A stretch of DNA of 46,411 nucleotides, taken from the NCBI RefSeq assembly GCF_025971945.1, contig NZ_JAPDHW010000022.1, positions 1-46,411 of the forward strand, written 5' to 3'. How positions within the stretch are numbered: position 1 is the stretch's first letter; every line of letters begins with the position of its first letter. Position numbers and translations under genes: made by a program. Below are positions 1 to 7,338 of this stretch, one piece after another. The stretch is from Chryseobacterium kimseyorum. Its GTDB lineage: Bacteria; Bacteroidota; Bacteroidia; Flavobacteriales; Weeksellaceae. The notes under the pieces were generated by a model. The model saw only the letters and a program-made list of their open reading frames with translations. It was not told the origin of the DNA and made no database searches.

Positions 1-2
1 AT

Positions 3-230
3 ATTATAGGTTTTTATTCATATAATTATAATTTGAATACTCCTCAAAAAAAATCAGCTTTAAAATTAGAATTGCTACTTGTAAATGATAGAAAAATATT
101 TATTGATAGTATTGAGGGAATGGATGTTAGTGTTTTGATAAATATAGTCAAAATACTACAGAGTGAACTTAATTTTGAAATCATTAAGAAGAATAAATTT
201 AATAATAGATTTTGGTACTCCAAAAAATAA
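3..230 (+). CDS. Small membrane-protein paralogue, C-terminal part (cut by window edge)
   Basis: This frame is open from the first bases of the window, so only the C-terminal part is present; the TTG at 33 is not a convincing start. Read from base 3 it contains GFYSYNYN and ends in RFWYSKK. The protein at 3169-3702 contains GFYSYDYQ at the same relative place and ends in MYWYSKPK, so the two are paralogues. Both end about ten bases before a PAAR-like gene that starts with MSASYIPK. By analogy with the paralogue, the missing part should carry two membrane helices. I do not recognise the family. It could be a T6SS accessory, adaptor or immunity-type protein; the repeated position upstream of PAAR-like genes is the only functional clue. 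Confidence 0.7.
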   Translation: MIGFYSYNYNLNTPQKKSALKLELLLVNDRKIFIDSIEGMDVSVLINIVKILQSELNFEIIKKNKFNNRFWYSKK

Positions 231-242
231 AAATATAATATT

Positions 243-1541
243 ATGAGTGCTTCATACATACCTAAAGACGTATATGCTATTTGTACATTTCAAACAGATG
301 CAGAACCCAGACAATTTGTTGATACAAGAGATGCTCCAACTGTATTTTATGGAACAGATACAACGAGACCATTGCTTACCGTTGCAGATAAAAATATAAG
401 AGATAAAGAATTTCCCTGTAAAAGCCCTAAAAATGCAATGTGGGGATTTATTTGTTTTGGTGCAGGACTTATTGTGGGCGCGCTTTTAATTTTGTCAGGT
501 CCTGTTGGCTGGGCTGCATTGACTGTTGGAGCTGGAGTACTCTTGTGCGCAGGAGCAGCTGTTTATCATGGTACAAAAATAAATCACTTATGTACAGGAT
601 CTCTAGAGAAAGGAAATTGGAAAATCGAACATGAAAAAGTAACATTTGACGAGCAAAAAGCCATTACTCAAAATTCTATATTAGTGTGTGATGCAGGAGG
701 GCTTTTAAGTCCAATTTTTAGTTATGCAATAGCAAAAAAATATGCTGAACAAATTAAATCCAATAATAATACAGAAATAGGATTGAATGCTTTTGCTTCT
801 TTCTTTGGAGGAGCTGGAATTGTTATTGCTGGAGTAGAAATGGGAATAGCAAAAACTTTACTATGGATGGGAGGAACTATGTTGGCAATGAATGAAGGAA
901 CTTATTGGGAAAGAGAAATGATCAGAAATAATTCTCTGGAAGACAATATTCATTATCAGGATATGAATGAAAGGGTTGATGAAAATAGCAGAATGCCTGG
1001 GTATCTTAAAGATCCTCTTAATGCCACACCAGGTGATCTGGCTAGTCCAGATATTTTAGAGCTTGATGAAAAGGGAGATATAAAGAGCCAAGATGGAAAG
1101 AGACCAATCTTTTTCAGCGGTAAGTGGTATGTTCAGGATTGGCAGAAAAATCTCATAGAAATAAAACAGGGTACTGCACTATCTAAGGATTTATCTGCAC
1201 TTGAAGGCGTAAATTCACGGGAAGTATGGAAAACACAGGAGGGGAAAGTGATCGTAGAGAATATTCGAAATGGAAAATATTCCGAATCACTTGTACAAAC
1301 AGCGAAAGACGGATTAGGTAGAGTCCGTCCTAGAAATCTTCCTAATTTAGCAAAAGAGTTACCGGCTCTAAAAATGCAAAACATTAAAAACATAGGAAAA
1401 CTTGGTGTAAAAGGAGGTGGGTTCATTGGATTCTTTTTCCCGTTTATTGCAACTGGTTTTTCAGAAGACTCACGAAAAGCGTTAGCCAATGCAATGGCAG
1501 AAGATGCTGGAAATGGTATCAACATAATTTCAAACAACTAA
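243..1541 (+). CDS. PAAR-like (DUF4280-type) protein, likely T6SS spike or effector carrier
   Basis: This 432-residue protein starts MSASYIPKDVYAICTFQ, a start repeated in two damaged copies at 3712 and 4271. Its N-terminal third fits a PAAR-like fold interrupted by a hydrophobic stretch: a first cysteine in AICTFQ, a polar strand region, two membrane-type segments (about residues 65-105), then LCTGSLEKGNW and SILVCDAGG, the tryptophan and cysteine pattern seen in DUF4280 proteins. A glycine-rich hydrophobic segment follows near residues 175-215, then a polar C-terminal half ending in another hydrophobic segment. PAAR-like proteins of this type cap the T6SS tube in Bacteroidota and often carry effectors. 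No toxin motif is recognisable here. It lies 12 bases after the membrane paralogue, so the two are probably co-transcribed. The family call is recognition by eye. Confidence 0.6.
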   Translation: MSASYIPKDVYAICTFQTDAEPRQFVDTRDAPTVFYGTDTTRPLLTVADKNIRDKEFPCKSPKNAMWGFICFGAGLIVGALLILSGPVGWAALTVGAGVLLCAGAAVYHGTKINHLCTGSLEKGNWKIEHEKVTFDEQKAITQNSILVCDAGGLLSPIFSYAIAKKYAEQIKSNNNTEIGLNAFASFFGGAGIVIAGVEMGIAKTLLWMGGTMLAMNEGTYWEREMIRNNSLEDNIHYQDMNERVDENSRMPGYLKDPLNATPGDLASPDILELDEKGDIKSQDGKRPIFFSGKWYVQDWQKNLIEIKQGTALSKDLSALEGVNSREVWKTQEGKVIVENIRNGKYSESLVQTAKDGLGRVRPRNLPNLAKELPALKMQNIKNIGKLGVKGGGFIGFFFPFIATGFSEDSRKALANAMAEDAGNGINIISNN

Positions 1542-1717
1542 AATACGATACACTTTATAAAATTAATGAGAATCATTTAAATATAGACATGGCTAATACT
1601 GGTGATTATTAATCTTGCGAATTAGATTACAGACCGCCCTACTATAATGTGAGGAATGTTTCAGTGAGATGTGTAGAGAAAGCAAAAGTATTTACAGCTT
1701 ACGTTAATCAAGATTAA
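1517..1717 (+). pseudogene. Decayed coding remnant behind the PAAR-like gene
   Basis: A frame different from that of the PAAR-like gene reads like protein from inside its last codons: YQHNFKQLKYDTLYKINENH, then MANTGDY, an in-frame TAA at 1610-1612, then CELDYRPPYYNV and VSVRCVEKAKVF, ending at a TAA at 1715-1717. No start codon fits. It may be the former C-terminal extension of the PAAR-like protein, lost by a frameshift near 1515, or the tail of a deleted neighbour. The VSVRCV ending recalls the end of FISUMP-type domains, but the match is too short to name a family. Confidence 0.35.
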
Positions 1718-1737
1718 TTACATAACCCCAACAAAGT

Positions 1738-1824
1738 ATGGAACAAAAAAATCTGGTTCCCAGTTGTTGTAAAGGTATAGCTAAAGCTCAAACATCACTA
1801 TGTCAAAGTACTACAGTTGTATGA
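1738..1824 (+). CDS. Possible 28-residue leader ORF
   Basis: ATG at 1738 opens a 28-codon frame with three cysteines (PSCCKGIAKAQTSLC) that stops at TGA 1822-1824. The stop overlaps the ATG at 1821 of the next gene as ATGA, an arrangement typical of translational coupling. It could equally be a gene remnant, since it lies in a decayed stretch. I do not recognise the sequence. Confidence 0.22.
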   Translation: MEQKNLVPSCCKGIAKAQTSLCQSTTVV

Positions 1825-2456
1825 AAAATTTAGTATTCACATTAATTTTTATTTTTCCTTTAATCGTTACAGCTATTTTTATTACAAGAATTATCAAAGT
1901 CGATTCAAAATTAGAGTTGGTTAAAGAAAATCCAGTTCTACAAGGAAATCTCAAAAAAAGATTAACCATAGATAAGCATGCCAGTATCGGATGTGATATT
2001 AAATTTGAAGATGGTGATAACTCGACATATGATATGGAGAAATTTAAGTCTGAAACCGAAGAAACAATCACTGAAGAAAGTATCGGGCTGGGTGCAGATG
2101 CTATCGAAGAAGGCAGTGAGATGTATAGTATTACACAGCATAATCAGGCGGTAACACGTGAGATGACGCAATACAGCACCGATGCCATTAATGCGGGGAT
2201 TGCAGGCGATGCTTCAAGGCAGGCAAGCCGGGAACTGGCAGCAGATATTGCATCCCGCTCATTCAGAGATTACGGTTGGAAGAATGCATTGAAAGGTGTA
2301 GGACTTGGTCTGGGAGGAGCGGTTGTGGGCTTTGCTTTAGAGCAATCCGTGAATGTTTATGAGAATAGTTTGCAAGATGAAAGTATATTAAAACAGGGTA
2401 ATTTAGATAAATCTGATTCAAATAACCATATTGGAGTTATCGCTACAACAAAATAA
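1821..2456 (+). CDS. Unknown membrane-anchored protein with glycine-zipper segment
   Basis: The start is placed at the ATG at 1821, which begins directly with a membrane helix (MKNLVFTLIFIFPLIVTAIFI) and overlaps the stop of a short upstream frame. The ATG at 1800 would add seven polar residues before the helix. After a polar, acidic region comes an alanine-rich stretch (QASRELAADIASRS) and a glycine-zipper segment (GVGLGLGGAVVGFALEQS) that could insert in a membrane. The part encoded by about 2090-2360 is clearly richer in G and C than both flanks, so the gene may be a mosaic. It is followed five bases later by another anchored protein, probably in one operon. It might be a T6SS effector or accessory protein; I do not recognise it. 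Confidence 0.5.
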   Translation: MKNLVFTLIFIFPLIVTAIFITRIIKVDSKLELVKENPVLQGNLKKRLTIDKHASIGCDIKFEDGDNSTYDMEKFKSETEETITEESIGLGADAIEEGSEMYSITQHNQAVTREMTQYSTDAINAGIAGDASRQASRELAADIASRSFRDYGWKNALKGVGLGLGGAVVGFALEQSVNVYENSLQDESILKQGNLDKSDSNNHIGVIATTK

Positions 2457-2461
2457 ATATT

Positions 2462-3046
2462 ATGAAAAAAGTGGGCTATGTAACAGGTTTATTAGTTGGT
2501 ATACCTCTATTTATTTTAATTTTGAATTTCTTTTTTTTTAGAGGAAATAATCCTACAGAATCAGAAATTAAAAACTTTATTCGTGAAAGTAAAATTGACA
2601 CAATAAATCTAAATAAAGCAGTAGAGCCCCAAAGTAATCAATATATTATTGGGTTAAGCAGAAGAGGTCAGCCATCAGCTTTTTTGTATAGCTATTTAAT
2701 TTATAATAATAAATCATCCAAGTATTTTAATTTAATGATATTTAAAGGCTTTGATAAAAATTCTGAAAAAAGATGGGGGATTTTAGGATATAATGATAAA
2801 GGCGATAATATCACTGTTATGATCAATCAGGAACAATTAGAAAATCCAAAATATGGCACCAAAGATAATCCAATACCTGTTTTTCCAATAAATATAATTT
2901 TACCAAAAAATACTTCATCGTGGGAATCCCGTGGATACGACAGTGATCCATTCCATGTTTCAGCTGAATTAAATTACATTTTTGTAGAGCAATACTTAAA
3001 ATTCTTTATGCCAAAAGAAGAATTCAAAAATATGTTCAAAGAATAG
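2462..3046 (+). CDS. Unknown protein with one N-terminal membrane anchor
   Basis: This 194-residue protein has a hydrophobic anchor at residues 4-27 (GYVTGLLVGIPLFILILNFF) followed by a soluble, aromatic-rich domain that would face the periplasm. It starts five bases after the preceding stop, so the two genes are probably translated from one message. The domain contains GLSRRGQPSAFLYSYLIYNN and DSDPFHVSAELNYIFVEQYL but no motif I can assign. In the setting of PAAR-like genes, a small single-anchor protein placed after a putative effector would fit an immunity protein. That is inference only. Confidence 0.6.
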   Translation: MKKVGYVTGLLVGIPLFILILNFFFFRGNNPTESEIKNFIRESKIDTINLNKAVEPQSNQYIIGLSRRGQPSAFLYSYLIYNNKSSKYFNLMIFKGFDKNSEKRWGILGYNDKGDNITVMINQEQLENPKYGTKDNPIPVFPINIILPKNTSSWESRGYDSDPFHVSAELNYIFVEQYLKFFMPKEEFKNMFKE

Positions 3047-3168
3047 TTTTGAATGAGAAACAGATAAAAGTTAATAGCAACCGCATTTATGAAAGAAGAG
3101 GTTAAAAATAATTATCAGTTTGTTACCCAGTTTTATTTAAGACAAATTGAATTCTAAGGAATAAATGA

Positions 3169-3702
3169 ATGTCCAGAAAAAAGAAAATTATACTCCATAA
3201 TGTCTACATGCATCACGCTGCAAAGGGTACGCTGCTTGCGGTACCTTGTATGGTTCTGTTTGCATTTTTATATTACCTTTTTCTGGGAGATAATTTCAAG
3301 CTTGGTTTTGTGATGATTTTCACCGGATTGTGTTCTGGTACAATCGTGTTTATTATTAAGAAAAGCTCAAAAGATATTTTAATATGGTTTAGTGAGCAGT
3401 ATATGTTTATTGAAATCGATGGAAAACAACAAAAGTATCTGAAAAATGATATATCTGGTTTTTATAGCTACGATTATCAGACACAAACAACTTTACTGAA
3501 GAAATCATTAATAAAGATCAAATTTAAATTTAAAAATGGAAAAATAATTTACCTGAATGATTCCGAATACCGTAATAAATATGATGACGAAAAAGGAAGG
3601 ATACTAAACAATTTGATTCAAACTGCACAATCTGAATTAGGTTTTAAAAAAATAAAAAGTATTGGAATGTCAAATATGTATTGGTATTCAAAACCAAAAT
3701 AA
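3169..3702 (+). CDS. Two-helix membrane protein paired with PAAR-like genes
   Basis: This 177-residue protein has two membrane helices in its first 65 residues (GTLLAVPCMVLFAFLYYLFL and LGFVMIFTGLCSGTIVFII). A basic loop and a beta-rich cytoplasmic-type domain follow (FIEIDGKQQKYLKNDISGFY, then IKIKFKFKNGKIIYL) and the C-terminus is MYWYSKPK. The layout recalls small PH-like bacterial membrane proteins. ATG 3169 is preceded by TAAGGA at 3155-3160, a plausible ribosome site. It is the only complete copy of a family found three times here: a C-terminal part at 3-230 and a frameshifted copy at 3839-4267. Each copy sits 3 to 12 bases before a PAAR-like start, which argues for a shared role. The function is unknown. 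Confidence 0.7.
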   Translation: MSRKKKIILHNVYMHHAAKGTLLAVPCMVLFAFLYYLFLGDNFKLGFVMIFTGLCSGTIVFIIKKSSKDILIWFSEQYMFIEIDGKQQKYLKNDISGFYSYDYQTQTTLLKKSLIKIKFKFKNGKIIYLNDSEYRNKYDDEKGRILNNLIQTAQSELGFKKIKSIGMSNMYWYSKPK

Positions 3703-3711
3703 AAATTCACT

Positions 3712-3987
3712 ATGAGCGCTTCGTACATACCAAAAAATGTTTATGCTATCTGTACTTTCCAGACAGATGCAGAACCAAGGAAATTAATTCCCACCAGAGC
3801 AACAATAACTGTTTCCATTGCCTTCAGTTATATTAATAATCAAATTTTTGGATCTAAAATATACAACCAATCAAACCCAATTAACTATTTTTTGCCTTTG
3901 CATAATATTTGGCTTTTTAATTATTGTAATGAAAAGTACCATGCAAAAAATAAATATTGTAAAAGTATACAAATAGGCATTTTATAA
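3712..3987 (+). pseudogene. Truncated PAAR-like protein, second copy
   Basis: The first 34 residues (MSASYIPKNVYAICTFQTDA, then EPRKLIPTR) match the intact PAAR-like protein at 243 almost residue for residue. From about 3815 the sequence changes to an asparagine-rich tail with no likeness to the intact gene. That tail is the wrong frame of the next membrane-protein gene. A deletion therefore joined the start of this gene to the middle of the following module. The frame stops at 3985-3987. The product, if made, is too short to carry the PAAR-like domain. Confidence 0.7.
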
Positions 3988-4267
3988 AATATAAAAACGG
4001 TAAGAGATTCATATTATCAAATGATGTAAATTATAACATTTATAATCACAATTCGAGAAAAGCTTTTATATTAAGAATTTCAGATGGAAAAGAAACAAAA
4101 TTTCTATCATCTCCAGACATGGATTTAAAATTTGAAGTTGAATTTTTTTTAAGGATTTTACAAAAAAAAACACCAAAGATCTTGGAGCATTAGCATTTCC
4201 CATAATCATGTGTATCGTATATTTTATTATCAGAATAATCTTTGCATTATTTATTCCTAAATTTTAG
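3839..4267 (+). pseudogene. Frameshifted third copy of the two-helix membrane protein
   Basis: Three frame segments together read like one protein. From about 3839 one frame gives a membrane helix (LTIFCLCIIFGFLIIVMKS). From about 3963 a second frame gives NRHFIKYKNGKRFILSNDVN, then FILRISDGKETKF, and stops at 4191. After a nine-A run at 4162-4170 the first frame resumes with KDLGALAFPIIMCIVYFII and stops at 4265-4267. The middle part matches FIEIDGKQQKYLKNDISGFY of the protein at 3169. Two compensating frameshifts, one in a homopolymer, and a missing start mark it as decayed, unless the A-run is a sequencing error. Unlike the complete copy it ends in an extra hydrophobic helix. Confidence 0.55.
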
Positions 4268-4270
4268 ATT

Positions 4271-4396
4271 ATGGCAGTTTCATATATTCCACAGGATAAA
4301 GTTTTTGCAATCTGCACTTATCAGATGAGTTCAGCTCCACAGAAATTTTCTTTCAACCGGAAAGAGGCGGATCAAAATCAAAATATCTCTTTTTAA
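4271..4396 (+). pseudogene. PAAR-like start fragment, third copy (41 codons)
   Basis: ATG 4271, three bases after the previous stop, opens MAVSYIPQDKVFAICTYQ, clearly related to the PAAR-like starts at 243 and 3712, continues to APQKFSFNR and stops at 4394-4396. Only the N-terminal tag remains. The rest was presumably lost when this array met the polA promoter region, which begins about 35 bases further on. A functional protein is unlikely, although the start and spacing are intact. Confidence 0.6.
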
Positions 4397-4430
4397 ATCT
4401 TCAAACATTTTCCAGACAATCCCATTTTCT

Positions 4431-4438
4431 TATATTTG
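4431..4438 (+). promoter_or_regulatory. -7 promoter element of polA (TATATTTG)
   Basis: TATATTTG fits the Bacteroidota -7 consensus TAnnTTTG. Transcription would begin near 4442, giving a leader of about 12 bases to ATG 4454. The earlier ATG at 4436 lies inside the element and is excluded as a start. No clear -33 element is visible. Confidence 0.6.
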
Positions 4439-4453
4439 TTCATTATTCAAGAT

Positions 4454-7321
4454 ATGGACGCAACACAGGACAAAAGGCTTTTTCTCATCGATGCTTATGC
4501 AATGATTTACAGAGGGTATCATGCAATGACAAAAAATCAGAGATACACTTCTTCAGGAATGGAAACTACAGCTATTTTTGGTTTTATGAACTCTCTTATC
4601 GAGTTGATTAGAAAAGAAAAACCCACTCACTTAGCAGTTATTTTTGATGTTGGAGAGGCAAGTATCCGGACTAATGATTATGCTGATTATAAAGCGAATC
4701 GAAGTGATACGCCTGAAGCTATTACATTGGCAATTCCATATATACATCGAATTTTGGAAGCTATGCATGTTCCAAGTTTAGGAATTGCGGGTTATGAAGC
4801 TGATGATGTTATTGGTACAATTGCATGCAAAGCAGAGAAGCAAAATTATACAAGTTATATTGTAAGTGGAGACAAAGATTTTGCACAGTTAGTTACTGAT
4901 AAAATTAAGCTTTACCGACCTGGTTTTAGAGGTGGTGAAGTTAGTATTTTAGGTGTAGAAGAAGTAAAAGCTAGATATGGTGTCGAAAATCCGAAACAGG
5001 TGATAGACTATCTGGCGATGATGGGAGACGCGTCTGATAACATTCCCGGTTTGCAAGGTGTAGGAGAAAAAACAGCCATGAAATTTCTTCAGGAATATGG
5101 AAGCATAGAAAACCTTTTAGCAAATACACATCAGTTAAAAGGTAAAATCAAAGAAAAAATAGAAGCCTCAGCCGAGCGTGGAATTTTATCTAAAAAATTG
5201 GCAACAATCATTTGTGACGCACCCGTGGAATTTCATCAGGAACAGTATGATCTTGAAACGCCTGATTTTGAAAAAGTAAAAGAAATTTTTGACGAAATTG
5301 AATTCAGAAGACTGTACGAAAATCTGTACAGAGCATTCGCACCGGCCGAAACAGTTACTGTAAAAACCACAACGGTTGAGAAAGATGGGGTAATTATCAG
5401 CGAAACCGAAGTTTCAACTTCGGAAACGCCTCAGCAGAAGGTTGCGAGAAATGTCGGACAGCTCGATCTTTTTGCCAGCTTCGAAGAACTCGATCAGGCA
5501 ACTTCTACCAAAGAAACCATTATAGAAAACGATCATCTGTATCAGTTTGTTGATAATCCGAAGGCTCAGAAAATATTAGTTCAGAATCTTTTAAATCAGA
5601 GAGCAGTCTGTTTTGATACGGAAACCAATTCTTTGAATGAGCTGGAAGCCGAACTGGTAGGAATGAGTTTCTCTTACAAAAAAGGCTTGGCGTACTATGT
5701 TCCGCTTTCAGCAGATCAGGGTGAAGTTTTGCAGACGCTTGAGATTTTCAGGCCGTTTTTTGAAAAGGAAGATTTAATTAAAATTGCACACAACTTAAAA
5801 TACGATTACAAAGTTCTGAAACAGTACAACATGACCGTAAAAGGTGCCATGTTTGACACGATGATTGCGCATTATCTTCTCAATCCTGACGGAAGACACG
5901 GTATGGATTATCTTTCAGAAGTATATTTAAATTATAAACCGGTTTCCATTGAAACTATTATCGGTAAGAAGGGAAAAAATCAGGGAAGTTTCAGAGATGC
6001 TGATTTGAGAACACAGACCGATTATGCGGCAGAAGATGCTGATGTAACTTTCCAGTTGTATGAACTGTTTGCGCCACAGTTAAAGAAAGAAAATCTCGAA
6101 GATCTTTTCTACAACATCGAAATGCCTTTGATGGAAGTGTTGGCTAAAATGGAACTCGAAGGAATCTCTTTAGATGAAAAATGGCTGGCTCAGGAAAGCA
6201 TCGACCTTGAAAATGATTTAAGACAGTTAGAATCAAAAATATTTGAAATTTCCGGCGAAGAATTTAATATGAACTCTCCGCGACAGTTGGGAGAAGTTCT
6301 GTTTGAAAAAATGCAGCTCGACCCCAAAGCAAAAAAGACAAAGACCGGACAATACGCTACATCGGAAGATATTCTTCAGAAATTATCTTCCAAGCATGAG
6401 ATCATCCAGCATATTTTAGAATACCGAACGTATCAGAAATTAAAATCAACTTACGTGGATGCATTGCCTTCGCAGATTGATAAAGATGATAAGCGTGTGC
6501 ATACCAATTTCTCGCAAACTACGGCTGCAACAGGTCGTTTGGCAAGTGTAAACCCGAATTTACAGAATATTCCGATCCGTACTTTGAGAGGTCAGCAAAT
6601 CCGTGGAGCGTTTGTTTCAGGTGAAGGAAAGAAAATTATCTCTGCCGATTATTCTCAGATTGAATTGCGTCTGATCGCTGAAATTTCAGGTGAAGACAAT
6701 ATGATCAAAGCGTTTCAGGATGGTGAAGACATTCATGCTTCTACGGCTGCAAAGCTGTTTAATATTCCCTTGGAACAAGTTTCAAAAACACAGCGTGGAC
6801 AGGCAAAAACGGTCAACTTCGGAATTCTATACGGTCAGGGCGCTTTTGCTTTGGCCGAACAGACCGGATTATCAAGATCGGAAGCAAAGCAGATGATCGA
6901 GGCCTATTACGAAACCTATCCAAAATTAAAAGCTTACATGGCTTCGCAGGTACAGATTGCCCGTGATCAGGGTTATGTAGAAACAATTTTAGGAAGAAAA
7001 CGTCATTTAAAAGACATCAATTCTGGTAACTTTGTAGTTCGCGCTCATGCTGAGAGAAATGCCGTGAATGCTCCTATTCAGGGAAGTGCCGCCGATGTTG
7101 TAAAAATGGCTATGATTAAAATTCAGAAAGAATTGGAAAAAGAAAAATTGAAGACAAAAATGCTTCTTCAGGTACATGACGAACTTATTTTTGAAGCTCC
7201 GGTTGATGAGGTAGAAGTTGCTACGCATATCATTAAAACTGAAATGGAAAATGCGATTGAAACGCAGGTTCCGCTATTGGTTGAGGTTGGAGTAGGGAAG
7301 AACTGGCTGGAAGCGCATTAA
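4454..7321 (+). CDS. polA: DNA polymerase I
   Basis: This 955-residue protein has all three Pol I domains. The N-terminal 5'-3' exonuclease (residues 1 to about 290) starts DATQDKRLFLIDAYAMIYRG and has SGDKDF and GDASDNIPG. The 3'-5' proofreading domain (about 365-560) keeps the first acidic motif DTETNSL near residue 387, so proofreading is probably active. The polymerase domain carries motif A ADYSQIELR (about 730), motif B around RGQAKTVNFGILYGQG (about 780) and motif C LQVHDELIF (about 905). It fills gaps after Okazaki-fragment removal and excision repair. The start was moved six codons downstream of the longest frame because the promoter element overlaps the first ATG. An unknown gene follows after 17 bases. 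Confidence 0.97.
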   Translation: MDATQDKRLFLIDAYAMIYRGYHAMTKNQRYTSSGMETTAIFGFMNSLIELIRKEKPTHLAVIFDVGEASIRTNDYADYKANRSDTPEAITLAIPYIHRILEAMHVPSLGIAGYEADDVIGTIACKAEKQNYTSYIVSGDKDFAQLVTDKIKLYRPGFRGGEVSILGVEEVKARYGVENPKQVIDYLAMMGDASDNIPGLQGVGEKTAMKFLQEYGSIENLLANTHQLKGKIKEKIEASAERGILSKKLATIICDAPVEFHQEQYDLETPDFEKVKEIFDEIEFRRLYENLYRAFAPAETVTVKTTTVEKDGVIISETEVSTSETPQQKVARNVGQLDLFASFEELDQATSTKETIIENDHLYQFVDNPKAQKILVQNLLNQRAVCFDTETNSLNELEAELVGMSFSYKKGLAYYVPLSADQGEVLQTLEIFRPFFEKEDLIKIAHNLKYDYKVLKQYNMTVKGAMFDTMIAHYLLNPDGRHGMDYLSEVYLNYKPVSIETIIGKKGKNQGSFRDADLRTQTDYAAEDADVTFQLYELFAPQLKKENLEDLFYNIEMPLMEVLAKMELEGISLDEKWLAQESIDLENDLRQLESKIFEISGEEFNMNSPRQLGEVLFEKMQLDPKAKKTKTGQYATSEDILQKLSSKHEIIQHILEYRTYQKLKSTYVDALPSQIDKDDKRVHTNFSQTTAATGRLASVNPNLQNIPIRTLRGQQIRGAFVSGEGKKIISADYSQIELRLIAEISGEDNMIKAFQDGEDIHASTAAKLFNIPLEQVSKTQRGQAKTVNFGILYGQGAFALAEQTGLSRSEAKQMIEAYYETYPKLKAYMASQVQIARDQGYVETILGRKRHLKDINSGNFVVRAHAERNAVNAPIQGSAADVVKMAMIKIQKELEKEKLKTKMLLQVHDELIFEAPVDEVEVATHIIKTEMENAIETQVPLLVEVGVGKNWLEAH

Positions 7322-7338
7322 ATTTAATCGCTGAAAAA

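Noticed and set aside
1133..1537. Open minus-strand frame opposite the PAAR-like gene
   Set aside because: It is antisense to a better-supported frame, with no promoter or recognisable domain.
1541..1612. LysM-like reading of YDTLYKINENH
   Set aside because: The resemblance covers only a few residues, and the tryptophan- and asparagine-rich end of a LysM is missing.
4436..4453. ATG 4436 as the start of polA
   Set aside because: It lies inside the promoter element TATATTTG, and the family normally begins at the next methionine.
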